Shown: positions 52,701 to 60,487, counted from the first letter of the stretch. The stretch: DNA of 64,000 nucleotides from Spirochaetota bacterium (GCA_029547205.1 JAKPPT010000132.1:25687-89686); one strand, 5' to 3'. Notes: generated by a model not told the origin, from the letters alone. Made by a program: numbers and translations.

Positions 52701-53756
52701 TTTTCCAGTAGCATTGCCAACATTAAGTTTTTTTATAAAATACGGATTACCAGGAACAAGTTCTATCTGTCCTGTTTCTTTTCCGTAAAACCATTCAAGA
52801 CTCTTTATACCTACAGCATCAAATGCTCTTCCTGCAATGACAAATTCGCCATTTACGTTCATTTTTTCATCAGGGGCTGTAATTGCAATTTCTGGAGGGG
52901 TGTTATCAACATAGACGAGGAATACTGCGACTCCTGTGGAACCGACATTATCTTCACTTTTAAACCATATTACTCCTGGACCATCAGGAAACTTTTTACT
53001 ATCGAGCTGCAACTTGAATGAGGCTCTATTAGTCTTTTTATCAAGATTGTACGCAAGTTTGTTCCAAGTTTTTCCCTGATCAATTGAATAGAGCACTATT
53101 TTAATACCATTTGCATCGGTTACAGAACCTTCAATTGCAAAAGTACCAGAAACCAGCTTGCCAAAATCAGGTTTGCCAATCTCATGTAATGGTTTCATTC
53201 GATCCAAATGAAACATCACTGATGAAACAGAACCAGGGAGTCCATTAATATCTATTCCGCGAACAAAAATAGTATGAACACCATCTGGCATATCATTAGT
53301 TTTAAGAAAATAAGACCAGTACTCTTTTCCCTTGACGGTTATCCAATCGCCATTGTCAATGCGAATTTGCACTTCTTGCACACCATCATCATCAACACAG
53401 GTACCAACAATATTGAGGTCGCCGCCTATTCTCATAAAAGGGAGCGGGTTATTGATCTGTGCAATAGGAAGATCTGATAACGGATCGATTATTATATTGA
53501 AAGGACCGCCAAATGAGATATTTCCTGCACTATCAATAACACGGATGATCAGGTTATATTTCCCTGGTTTGAAACCATTAATATCGTAAAGATACTGCCA
53601 GTTTTCCAGACCAAGAGCAGGATTATAGGTATTCCCTGGTTTTGGAGGGGAAGCAGGAGGCTCAGAAACCGGTGGGGGTGTTTGCTCCTGAGCATTGACT
53701 ATGCAAATTGTAAATAGCATAAACACAGCTATTATTCCTACCAGCAATCGTTTCAT
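46740..53756 (-). CDS. Giant Ig-like-repeat protein with predicted C-terminal outer-membrane beta-barrel
   Basis: 2338 residues from ATG 53756 (GGAGG upstream). Signal peptide MKRLLVGIIAVFMLFTICIV to NAQ, a Pro-rich stretch (PPPVSEPPASPPKPG), then about 20 Ig/cadherin-like modules of 85-100 residues with recurring A-x-D-x-x-GN, IDxGxxW and DGxHTIxVRxxD patterns, e.g. VQIRIDNGDWITV, VLYSIDQGKTWNKL, VWVSFDNGNTYNKAI. The last 200 residues change character: TRYETGLGLSFFDDNVKLQF, GGYVLGLKLLANIAYLPFGY, SFTMGANFTYFS and a terminal IAFGLRIGLF ending in Phe, as in Bam-assembled barrels. Likely a surface or periplasm-spanning adhesin/structural protein. The ligand is unknown. Confidence 0.8.
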   Translation of the reverse strand: MKRLLVGIIAVFMLFTICIVNAQEQTPPPVSEPPASPPKPGNTYNPALGLENWQYLYDINGFKPGKYNLIIRVIDSAGNISFGGPFNIIIDPLSDLPIAQINNPLPFMRIGGDLNIVGTCVDDDGVQEVQIRIDNGDWITVKGKEYWSYFLKTNDMPDGVHTIFVRGIDINGLPGSVSSVMFHLDRMKPLHEIGKPDFGKLVSGTFAIEGSVTDANGIKIVLYSIDQGKTWNKLAYNLDKKTNRASFKLQLDSKKFPDGPGVIWFKSEDNVGSTGVAVFLVYVDNTPPEIAITAPDEKMNVNGEFVIAGRAFDAVGIKSLEWFYGKETGQIELVPGNPYFIKKLNVGNATGKISVTFRITDIAGNVRNTTITRTIDASQDLPLLTVMAPKASDKLSDMLLIQGFARDDDGVAKIVWQVDKNPEQEYVTDGSFAVSTNNMSFGAHTLTVWAVDVFGKRSNPAVIPFTWYGAGPVISLSQASDFEGQKPFVEGIELATVDGKAALSGVIKAENQLVKVTYAINGGTPVPLTVGKTPGDAAFTLPLPPLFGVLTIEIQAVDAAGKTGILRVPVYGSNFARLRVGPLLDFANSDSGEVIEITQTKPLVGSFIAPYPDEQIKTVSLEPATDIVKVVQENNLVSITFGVEGVTKPTKVVVITTKNRRVESGPYVFRTGAIPPAFMLSKPVFGSWQKNAIEVAGVITDGSVLAQAEVSVNGGSWQPATVKGKEFSLTVPDSGLNGPTLISVRVLSATGGEAIQNTAVMVDNTAPVIRVLAPVAGSLTADRAGGTTTFVCAIDEPLWSIASVEVIRGTTAEKIQPASIVGFTANPTSGAVQLRVTDKAGNASTVNVAQAVNKDIQPYIPEAREVIKANNIAFEGGPGIILTGSDTIGPISWSAPLFTNDTSAFPKELDRVVRFTGAANFSVKVSGLGLNPKKPEIFYGFSKDSITTAIPLKASKTAGEFEGTIKLPSQADGRITLWFRALDQDGLEYITRCEIEYDSTPPQLTLVSPGTSANQTFTVAVQADDLFGIAKLSYKIGTESGDFELTPGGTIGVKTVSFPAKTTNLDVVITAIDGSGNRAVQTYKVALDPASLVPDIRLLTQFDGITLTQDMPVMVYAVSNAGIRSVSIGLDAAAFGAEGEGPLFIINPGAIPPGRRTLSAVAVDSLGNSSKKLQATFIRGGDEISIACNAVKTKNVPTQFVQGMPIVLAEGTTLELSVASAIPLKVFEYRFNSGEWIKATLPSKPSADGSLALSIPLTVKLPYGRVLVETRAEDTAGLVTIRNTVFYRVAPEQTQGVEDKEQIYLIDGRFSESNVLLCKPGDTIRAYFNGRPIKSAVLSPQVPYLTVNFEGNIITITADGEGIGPETKLVVTTVDNEKYETPVFTIISDAEAPQIALNGSEAPRWVKDRVQILGTVKDANGIKILEYSMDYGETWQTTPLSTKAGTESPINATVSFPGLVDGGYQIWIRATDNAGRTSLALLPIVKDTNPPTVITVLPKNNEEVNGFILHVLEIQDAGDIAKVEYSIDGKNWDIIEQDKWYPRGYLEPLPAGKGAEIPPFAGYIILERMLDLGLLKAGPELLAYRITDKAGNQTVYYPLAKDNPSFIVNIDADKPIVQVSIPGEMEVMRNDFVVSGIAYDDDGVASIAWRIDGSDWQTIENANSFSVPFKLLEIADNEHTFESYAVDINGVKGEIAKRVFRVSRAEPVGELIEPYNETVRGVIVLKGTASDANGIKEVWVSFDNGNTYNKAIGTTSWTYSLDTRILKDGVHSIYVRILDNYDTPGFAAGLVSIDNTLPIVSLDTPFDGSELFGSFILGGRVSDNIALKNLVMEISPIGSATGTIKAELPLNTVFSKAVDISKLAPGWYNLRVTATDFANNESYVARNFMVLSGQKAESIDIIFPVHGEKVSGSFAISGKVTSNKQYKRAVIYLNNEPYSTVDINKEGYFNLPLKQEELSDGSLSIRVETSAEEGTVIKSETRTILYEQNGPWLTIDSISTGDFITGRPYVTGTCGWDTPVADKTDKQAWALYQQQLKERTPIKVEYSFDNGRTFMEAKGVPAYKFRLETQDYVNGELRILIRATFANGDYAVRKVNVTIDTKKPAVTVIAPEENVRLNQKVSVVGTAFDENGLKEVGVLIRTGDKAAYSVPGFIQGSYFDAHVLGATRYETGLGLSFFDDNVKLQFALGQGFDARPTWDNIFGMITENTPPADISRFGGYVLGLKLLANIAYLPFGYYFGPDWDFFSMSFTMGANFTYFSMQKDIANIFSPPEGRYIILSSILGQWEFAKITFKDWVVLKSYALYVEGSLVFIPSEASTRLEELVRPNIAFGLRIGLF

Positions 53757-54098
53757 AAAAACCTCCAAAAATTTCTTCCCATATATCAGGCATACAATAA
53801 AGTATACGTGAGCTAATATAATACAACGTTATTATAGCACAATCTCTCTAGCTTTATCGGCAGAATATATGTATTTACTTAAAATTATACTACTATTTTT
53901 CGACAATTACAATCGACAATTTTGCATATTGTGATCATTTAGCATTTTTCAACACTACTTTTGAAACATATAATAACTTTTGCAGTTTTTAATCATAATT
54001 CACACAATTATATGTCGGAAAATTGTATAAATAATACAATTTTTAATGCAAACCTGTTCATACTGTGCTATACTGCAAAAGGGAGCAGATGCACACAT
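53757..54098. promoter_or_regulatory. Divergent regulatory region with repeats
   Basis: 342 bp, very AT-rich, between the giant protein gene and the receiver gene. Two direct copies of TCGACAATT occur at 53900-53908 and 53913-53921 (13-bp period). A perfect 10-bp inverted repeat AAAATTGTAT / ATACAATTTT with a 5-nt spacer is at 54019-54043. A TATACT box near 54070 and GGGAGCAG precede the plus-strand gene. No ORF of interest seen. Confidence 0.45.
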
Positions 54099-55343
54099 AT
54101 GAACAACATATCAGTCTTAATCATTGATGAATCCAACCTGATCAGAGAATACTTATCCGATCTTTTTAAAAAACGCGGACTTTTCCCCCAAACAGCAGTC
54201 AGTGGCGTTGAGGGCCTTGCTAAAATGCGGAGCAACCCACCAGATCTCATAATTCTGGATTTCCACTTGAGCAGATTATCCTGTAAAGAATTACTCCAAG
54301 AAAAAGCTAAAGACCCAAATACAAGCTCAATACCTGTTATTTTACTGGCTAACAAAATAGACCGTAATAATCTCCTTGAACTTGTTCCTTACAATATTAA
54401 AAAAGTATTTATGAAACCACTCAAAATCGATGCTTTTCTCCAGACGATTACTGAGCTCACACGTATACCATTTGACATTGATTCTACCCCTTGTCAGATT
54501 GATGCGCATGTTACCAATTCCATTATTTTCATAGAGATATCACAGGGACTCAATACTGATAAAATAGATTTGCTTTTTTATAAAATAAAAGAACTGCTCG
54601 AACTCTATACGATACAAAATCCATATGTGATAGTACTGCTCAGTGGAATGGAATTTTCATTTATCGATGGTCCAAACTTGGAAAAATTGCTCAATACGAT
54701 AATGCAAGCATCACAGGCAATCAATAAAAATATAAAAATTATTTCCACATCAAATTTTCTAAAAGAATTTATTTTTGGACATCCAGATTACACTGGTATA
54801 GAGGTAGTTTCCACACTTGAATATGCACTTGACAGCGCATCACTAGCAAAAGCTGGGGAAGAACAGCTTGAATCAATAATAACTTCAAAAGCATCCCCCG
54901 ATACAGCAAAAACCTCAAATATTCTCATGCAGTTTGAACTGGATGCACAGCAACAGGGCAAAAATAATTCCTCCAAACGGCTCCATATTGCTTCTGTTGA
55001 TGATGACTTTGTTATACAGGAACTCATCAAAACAACCTTTGCATCAGTTAATGCAGAGATAACATTTTTTTCAAATGGGGATGAATTCCTAAAAAATATT
55101 GAAGAAGAGGATTTTGATCTTATATTTCTTGATCTGAGAATGCCAGGGCTTAACGGTTTTCAGGTTATGGACCTACTACGTTCAAAAAATATCGAAACAC
55201 CCATTATTATTCTCTCTGCTATTTCCCAAAAGGAAGCAATAATGAAAGCGTTTCAGTATGGTGTAAAAACATATCTAGTAAAGCCTCTAAAACCAGAACA
55301 AATACTTAAGAAAACATTGGAAGTGCTTAAAACTAATTTTTAA
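54099..55343 (+). CDS. Receiver - STAS-like - receiver response regulator
   Basis: 414 residues. REC 1 at 4-120 with acidic pocket IIDESN, phospho-acceptor D54 in ILDFHLSR and Lys in FMKPLK. Residues about 135-265 resemble a STAS/anti-sigma-antagonist domain (SIIFIEISQGLNTDKIDLLF, VIVLLSGMEFSFIDGPNLEK). REC 2 at about 295-414 with VDDDF, D345 in FLDLRMPGLNGFQVMD and K in LVKPLKPEQ. No DNA-binding or enzymatic output. It precedes the hybrid kinase by 15 bp, so it is the likely downstream receiver of that phosphorelay. ATG 54099 with GGGAGCAG upstream. Confidence 0.8.
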   Translation: MNNISVLIIDESNLIREYLSDLFKKRGLFPQTAVSGVEGLAKMRSNPPDLIILDFHLSRLSCKELLQEKAKDPNTSSIPVILLANKIDRNNLLELVPYNIKKVFMKPLKIDAFLQTITELTRIPFDIDSTPCQIDAHVTNSIIFIEISQGLNTDKIDLLFYKIKELLELYTIQNPYVIVLLSGMEFSFIDGPNLEKLLNTIMQASQAINKNIKIISTSNFLKEFIFGHPDYTGIEVVSTLEYALDSASLAKAGEEQLESIITSKASPDTAKTSNILMQFELDAQQQGKNNSSKRLHIASVDDDFVIQELIKTTFASVNAEITFFSNGDEFLKNIEEEDFDLIFLDLRMPGLNGFQVMDLLRSKNIETPIIILSAISQKEAIMKAFQYGVKTYLVKPLKPEQILKKTLEVLKTNF

Positions 55344-55358
55344 TATATCAGGATTGGT

Positions 55359-57725
55359 ATGGATATTTTTCAAGAACTATTTAAGCAAAGTGCCGTTCCT
55401 CAAATCATACTCAATGAACAGGGTATTATATATCAATGGAACGATGCTTTTATCTTTTTTCTTTTAGAATTTGCAAATGCTAAACCTGAAGATATTTCGA
55501 TTCCATTTTTTGAATGGCTGCAACACTATGACCCTTACCAGTATACATATTATTTTACCGAACTCGTAGCAGAAAAAATAAGCAACACAACAATTGAAGC
55601 CAAATTGCGATTTTGCTCTGAAGATAAACACTGGATCCGTATAACAATGAATTTGGTACGATGCACTAATACAGGTGTTAGCTCAGGTTTCCAGCGCTTC
55701 GTTTATTGCACGTTCCTCGATATTACCGATCAAAAAATTCATGAAAAATCCCTGCTTGCAGCTAAAGAAGAAGCAGAAAAAGCTACTCTCACTAAAAGCC
55801 AGTTTCTTGCAAATATGAGTCATGAAATTCGCACACCAATTCAAACCATACTTGGAATGACAGAATTGCTTAAAGAAACAAGGCTTGATAAAGAGCAAAT
55901 AGAATACATCCACACCGCTCGATTTTCAGCTGATGTTCTTTTAGGACTGGTTAATGATATTCTTGATTTTTCTAAAATAGAAGCAGGTAAATTACAGCTT
56001 GAATATATCGATTTTGATATACGATCAATAATAAACCAATCTATAAGCCTAATTGTGATGGATGCTCATAAAAAAAATCTGGAAGTCATTATCGATATTG
56101 ATGATTCAGTTCCCAGGATAATCAGAGCGGATCCTGGCCGCATTAGACAAATAATTGTCAATTTATTTAAAAATGCGGTTAAATACACTCATCAAGGTGA
56201 GATAGTTATTGCTGCTACATATAATAATAACTTTTTAACCTGTACTGTTACTGATACCGGCACAGGAGTGCCCCCTGAAATGCGTCCAAAACTCTTTAAT
56301 CCTTTTACCCAGGCAAATGCTGGAGCAATAACCCATGGTGGCACAGGATTGGGGCTCGCAATTAGCAAACATCTTGTTGAAGCAATGAAAGGTACTATTT
56401 TTTTTGAGCCCAATAAACCACAGGGGTCTATTTTTGGATTTTCCATACCAATAGAAGCTGTACCATATGGTCATGCACTTGAACCATTACATTTTACAAC
56501 TGAACATACTATTCTAATTGTTGACGATAATACCGTATCCCGCAGCTGGCTTTACAAGCTACTTACTCATATGGGCGCTAAAGTGTTACTTGCTGCGTCC
56601 GGTACTGAAGCACTATCAATACTAAAGGCAAAACAGGATAATGAGATACCTTTTGTCGATGTATGTCTCATTGATCAGAATATGCCAGGAATGGATGGAT
56701 GGAGGCTTGCCGCAGAAATCCATAGTGAAAAAACAACAAGCTCCATACCACTCATCTTGCTTATCCCTGAAGGAGAAGGCGCACAGGAATCAAAAATGAG
56801 GCTGTTAACATGGTTTAATGGCTATATCTCAAAACCTGTCAATGTTCAAGATCTTTTTAATACAATAGAACAAGCTGTTACGGAAATTACAGAGCTCGAG
56901 TCTCCTGAAGAAAAAGATATTGAAATTGCTCTCGAACAAATAGAATCAAATGAGTTGCCACTCCAAATTCTGCTTGTTGAAGATCATACTATTAATCAGG
57001 AACTTTACACTATCCTGCTTGAAAAATTCGGATGCACTGTAGAAATTGCAAATAATGGTGCAGAAGCCGTTGAAAAAGCACAAAAAAAACCTTTCGATAT
57101 CATTTTAATGGATATTTTTATGCCGGTGATGGACGGCTATGAAGCAACGAAGCATATTCGCGAATTGGGTTTTTCAAAACCTATTATTGCCATAACTGCC
57201 AGTGCAATCAAAGGTGAACATGATAAGTGTATCCGTGCAGGTATGAATGATGTATTAGTAAAACCGTTTAAACGTAAAGATTTAGAAACTATGCTTCGAT
57301 TCTGGAGCAACAAATCAACAAACTCAATTGCTCCAAACACAGAAAACCAACAAGAAATGCCTATCACGCAAAGTGCGGATACACCGTTTATAGAAATATT
57401 TGATTATCATGAACTACTGGCGACATTCCTCGACAACGAAGATACTGTAAAAAATCTTATCAACAGATTTATTAAAAAAATTGAAGATCAGTATTCCCAG
57501 CTAATGGAAGCCTTTAATGGAGGCAATATACAAGCGGTACGAGAACTCGCCCACTCGATAAAAGGTGCATCATGGAATATGACAGCTAAAAAACTTGGAA
57601 ATCTTGCTCGCGATATTGAATATGCAGCAAAAGACAATGATACTGAAGGAATTGTCCGATTATTTTCCCCCTTTGAAAGAGCTCTGCAGGAATTTATTGC
57701 AACTGCCCGGCCATTTGCCTCTTAA
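55359..57725 (+). CDS. Hybrid sensor histidine kinase (PAS-HisKA-HATPase-REC-REC-HPt)
   Basis: 788 residues, soluble. PAS at about 8-130 (VPQIILNEQGIIYQWNDAFI), coiled coil, HisKA with H155 in NMSHEIRTPIQTILGMTELL, HATPase (RIRQIIVNLFKNAVKYTHQG, TDTGTGVPPEMR, GGTGLGLAISKHLVEAM), REC 1 with D439 in CLIDQNMPGMDGW, REC 2 with D585 in LMDIFMPVMDGYEATKHI, and a C-terminal HPt with H732 in LAHSIKGASWNMTA. The His-Asp-His-Asp relay is complete within the protein except for the final Asp, which the preceding REC-STAS-REC protein can supply. No membrane segment, so the signal is cytoplasmic. Confidence 0.9.
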   Translation: MDIFQELFKQSAVPQIILNEQGIIYQWNDAFIFFLLEFANAKPEDISIPFFEWLQHYDPYQYTYYFTELVAEKISNTTIEAKLRFCSEDKHWIRITMNLVRCTNTGVSSGFQRFVYCTFLDITDQKIHEKSLLAAKEEAEKATLTKSQFLANMSHEIRTPIQTILGMTELLKETRLDKEQIEYIHTARFSADVLLGLVNDILDFSKIEAGKLQLEYIDFDIRSIINQSISLIVMDAHKKNLEVIIDIDDSVPRIIRADPGRIRQIIVNLFKNAVKYTHQGEIVIAATYNNNFLTCTVTDTGTGVPPEMRPKLFNPFTQANAGAITHGGTGLGLAISKHLVEAMKGTIFFEPNKPQGSIFGFSIPIEAVPYGHALEPLHFTTEHTILIVDDNTVSRSWLYKLLTHMGAKVLLAASGTEALSILKAKQDNEIPFVDVCLIDQNMPGMDGWRLAAEIHSEKTTSSIPLILLIPEGEGAQESKMRLLTWFNGYISKPVNVQDLFNTIEQAVTEITELESPEEKDIEIALEQIESNELPLQILLVEDHTINQELYTILLEKFGCTVEIANNGAEAVEKAQKKPFDIILMDIFMPVMDGYEATKHIRELGFSKPIIAITASAIKGEHDKCIRAGMNDVLVKPFKRKDLETMLRFWSNKSTNSIAPNTENQQEMPITQSADTPFIEIFDYHELLATFLDNEDTVKNLINRFIKKIEDQYSQLMEAFNGGNIQAVRELAHSIKGASWNMTAKKLGNLARDIEYAAKDNDTEGIVRLFSPFERALQEFIATARPFAS

Positions 57726-57732
57726 AACACTC

Positions 57733-57780
57733 TTGACACAATACGCAAAACTTGTCAATTTAGATTATGTACAGTATAAA
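57733..57780 (+). promoter_or_regulatory. tetR-type gene promoter with embedded inverted repeat
   Basis: TTGTCA (57752-57757), 17 bp, TATAAA (57775-57780). An inverted pair TTGACA (57733-57738) and TGTCAA (57753-57758) overlaps the -35, a plausible autoregulatory operator for the TetR-family product. Confidence 0.45.
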
Positions 57781-57791
57781 AAGGGGGATAT

Positions 57792-58415
57792 ATGTCCATT
57801 ATTGTGGAACATGACAAACGCCGCAATGAAATACTGGAAAAAGCTTTGCAAGTTTTTGTTGAAGAAGGGTATACTGATACAACATATCAAAAAATTGCAG
57901 ACAGATGCGGCATTACCCGCACTATTCTCTATATCTATTTTAAAAACAAACGTGAAATTTTTATATACAGCATCAAACGTTTTACCGAATCACTTGAAAA
58001 TGAACTAAAAGCTATTATAGCCCACAATTCTTATACGAATACCGAAAAGCTTAAAGCCGTAACACAAATGATAATCGATACCTGCGAGGCTAATTCAAAA
58101 TTATTACAGATTATTGTTGACTATTTGCAACACCTTTCAAAAGCAGGTATTAATACAGCAGAACGAGTCAGGAGAAGAATCATTCGACTCAGACATCTCC
58201 TTGCAGGAATCATAATAGCTGGACAAAAAAGCGGAGAGTTTGATCCCAATATTCAGGTTAAATCTGCTATTGATTTTTTTTATGTCATTATTGAAGCTAT
58301 TGTTGTACGAGTAGCTTTACTTCAGGCTCGCAACCTTGATGAAATTAAAAACCTTTCCAATGCATTTATTACCATGCTTGGTAAAAGTAGTATACCTAAC
58401 CCAATGAGGAAATAA
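57792..58415 (+). CDS. TetR-family transcriptional regulator
   Basis: 207 residues. N-terminal HTH: NEILEKALQVFVEEGYTDTT, YQKIADRCGITRTILYIYFK, NKREIFIYSI. The C-terminal ligand domain is helical (TCEANSKLLQIIVDYLQHLS, SAIDFFYVIIEAIVVRVALL). GGGGG lies 6 nt before ATG. It lies just upstream of lipA (6 bp), so it may control lipoate genes and itself; ligand unknown. Confidence 0.87.
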   Translation: MSIIVEHDKRRNEILEKALQVFVEEGYTDTTYQKIADRCGITRTILYIYFKNKREIFIYSIKRFTESLENELKAIIAHNSYTNTEKLKAVTQMIIDTCEANSKLLQIIVDYLQHLSKAGINTAERVRRRIIRLRHLLAGIIIAGQKSGEFDPNIQVKSAIDFFYVIIEAIVVRVALLQARNLDEIKNLSNAFITMLGKSSIPNPMRK

Positions 58416-58421
58416 ATAATT

Positions 58422-59288
58422 ATGAATCTACCAGCACAGAAGCCCGCATGGCTAAAAGTACCAATTCCGCATGGCCATGGATTTGAGGAAATGAATACAC
58501 TCATAAAGGGGCTCGGATTAGCTACCGTTTGTACAGAAGCTCGCTGTCCAAACAAATCGGAATGCTGGAATTGTGGCACAGCAACCTTTATGGTTCTTGG
58601 TGATATCTGCACGCGAAACTGTAGATTCTGTGCTGTTAGCACACAAAAAACAGGAAGGCCTGTTAATAAAAATGAACCACAAGCACTCGCAGAAGCTATT
58701 CACAAGCTTAAACTAACGTATGCAGTCATTACCAGTGTTGACAGAGACGACCTGCCAGATCGTGGAGCAGAACACTTTGCTGCATGCATACAGGCCATTC
58801 ATACTGTCTCCCCAGAAACTAAAATTGAAGTTCTCATTCCCGATTATTATGGTACTGAGCTTGAGACGATTCTCAAGGAGAAACCCGATGTAATTGCACA
58901 CAATATCGAGACGGTTCCTTCGCTGCAGCATATCAGAGATTCTCGAGCATCCCTTGAGGCTTCTCTACGAACACTCAAAGAAATTAAACAAAAAAGCTCA
59001 ATTCTTACTAAATCGAGTATCATGGTAGGTCTTGGAGAAACCACAGGAGAAATTCTAGAAAGCATGGATATACTGCGCCTCTCAGGTTGCGATATTTTAG
59101 TACTTGGCCAATACCTGCAGCCGACAAAACAACAAGTGCCGGTTAAAAAGTATTATACTCCGCAAGAATTTGATGACCTGGCACAAAAAGCATACGAAAA
59201 AGGATTTTTAAGCGTTGTAGCAGCACCACTTGCACGTACGAGTTATCATGCGCAGCAAAGCTTTCCAATACAGCAAGTTACCTCATAG
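58422..59288 (+). CDS. lipA: Lipoyl synthase
   Basis: A 288-residue radical-SAM enzyme inserting two sulfurs into octanoyl groups on carrier proteins. Auxiliary cluster cysteines C-x4-C-x5-C in CTEARCPNKSECWNCGTAT, radical-SAM C-x3-C-x2-C in GDICTRNCRFCAV, followed by TSVDRDDLPDRGAEHFAACI and MVGLGETTGEILESM. Ends with the typical VAAPLARTSYHA segment. Six bp after the TetR gene and upstream of lplB/lplA, forming a lipoylation operon. No lipB or gcvH in the window. Confidence 0.95.
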   Translation: MNLPAQKPAWLKVPIPHGHGFEEMNTLIKGLGLATVCTEARCPNKSECWNCGTATFMVLGDICTRNCRFCAVSTQKTGRPVNKNEPQALAEAIHKLKLTYAVITSVDRDDLPDRGAEHFAACIQAIHTVSPETKIEVLIPDYYGTELETILKEKPDVIAHNIETVPSLQHIRDSRASLEASLRTLKEIKQKSSILTKSSIMVGLGETTGEILESMDILRLSGCDILVLGQYLQPTKQQVPVKKYYTPQEFDDLAQKAYEKGFLSVVAAPLARTSYHAQQSFPIQQVTS

Positions 59289-59341
59289 GTTGATGGAACT
59301 TTAATTAAATAAAAATACTCTAATCGTAAAGGAGCGCAGTA

Positions 59342-59653
59342 ATGGCACAAAGTAAAACCTATACATTTACCGGGAAAGGGAAAGGCAGCAAACTGTTGCG
59401 CTTAAAACTTACAACAGAACAACCAATAACCAAAGACTCCATCATTCAAGATATTGCCATTAACGGAGATTTTTTTGCTCATCCAGAGGATGCTTTTGAT
59501 GAACTCGAACAGTACCTTATTGGGAAACCAGTACGAGACATTGGTTTTTGGTTTACAAAAGGTATCGACCTATTTAAACTGACTGTGTATGGATTATTGC
59601 CAGAGGATTTAACAGCAGCTGTAGAGGTAATGGTATCACAAGGAGATTGTTAA
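59342..59653 (+). CDS. lplB: Lipoate-protein ligase accessory (C-terminal) subunit, LplB-like
   Basis: 103 residues matching the small accessory domain of lipoate-protein ligases: TFTGKGKGSKLLRLKLTTEQ and IQDIAINGDFFAHPEDAFDE followed by LEQYLIGKPVRDI. In most bacteria this is the C-terminal domain of LplA; here it is a separate gene, as in Thermoplasma LplA/LplB. GGAG before ATG. Its TAA overlaps the ATG of the catalytic subunit (TAATG), giving coupled synthesis. Needed for lipoate activation in known bipartite systems. Confidence 0.82.
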   Translation: MAQSKTYTFTGKGKGSKLLRLKLTTEQPITKDSIIQDIAINGDFFAHPEDAFDELEQYLIGKPVRDIGFWFTKGIDLFKLTVYGLLPEDLTAAVEVMVSQGDC

Positions 59654-60408
59654 TGAGATTATTAACTACTGGATTCAATAGTGCTTACTGGAATATGAGT
59701 GTTGATGAAGCAATACTCGAGATGGTTGCCTCTAATGCTGTAGAACCGACATTACGATTTTATGGATGGCAGCCACATGCAATTTCTATTGGCTACTTTC
59801 AGGGTATTGAGGAAGAAGTAGACCGTGAAGCATGCAAACGCATGGATATCGATATAGTTCGCCGCATAACGGGAGGTGGAGCTGTCTTTCATGCAGATGA
59901 ACTCACCTACTCAATTGTGATACCCGAAACTCATTACCTTGCCTGTCACGATATCTTGAAAAGCTACGAAAGCATCCTGCAAGGCGTAATCAATGGTTTT
60001 AATGAGCTTGGCTTACAAGCAGAATTCGCACCAATCAATGATATTATAATTAACAACAAAAAGGTATCAGGCAATGCGCAAACACGAAAATATGGCTGTA
60101 TTCTCCAACATGGAACCATTCTAATATCAGTAGAACCTGAAACTATGTTCACATTGCTCAAAGTTCCTAATGAAAAGCTTAAAGGTAAACTGATAGCGGA
60201 TATTAAAGAACGGGTTACATCGATATGTGCATTGCTCGGAACATCAGTGAGCTTTGAAACCGTACAAAAAAGCTTTATTCAAGGTTTTGCGAGACTGCTT
60301 AAAGAACCGCTCATTGAGGGCTCTCTTACACATGAAGAACTTGAACGAGCACGAATATTGCAAGAAACAAAATTTGGGACTGAAGCGTGGAATAATAAGC
60401 GGCTCTAA
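59653..60408 (+). CDS. lplA: Lipoate-protein ligase, catalytic subunit
   Basis: 251 residues of the biotin/lipoate-ligase fold. RFYGWQPHAISIGYFQ at the N-terminus, the lipoyl-AMP loop VRRITGGGAVFHADELTYSI, and the catalytic lysine region NDIIINNKKVSGNAQTRKYG. ATG 59653 with AGGAG upstream, overlapping the LplB-like stop. Lacks the C-terminal accessory domain that is encoded separately just upstream. With lipA this gives both scavenging/transfer and sulfur insertion for lipoylated proteins such as GcvH or 2-oxoacid dehydrogenases. Confidence 0.9.
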   Translation: MRLLTTGFNSAYWNMSVDEAILEMVASNAVEPTLRFYGWQPHAISIGYFQGIEEEVDREACKRMDIDIVRRITGGGAVFHADELTYSIVIPETHYLACHDILKSYESILQGVINGFNELGLQAEFAPINDIIINNKKVSGNAQTRKYGCILQHGTILISVEPETMFTLLKVPNEKLKGKLIADIKERVTSICALLGTSVSFETVQKSFIQGFARLLKEPLIEGSLTHEELERARILQETKFGTEAWNNKRL

Positions 60409-60487
60409 AACTATGAAGGGGTCTCTTTATGAACCAAAAACTTGCATAACCACCCAAGTTCATACGAGCCGTAAGTAAAAAAATTTC

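Noticed and set aside
46740..53756. Tandem repeats as CRISPR or DNA-level satellite
   Set aside because: The repeats are protein-level Ig modules with diverged DNA; no short direct repeats with equal-length spacers exist here or elsewhere in the window.
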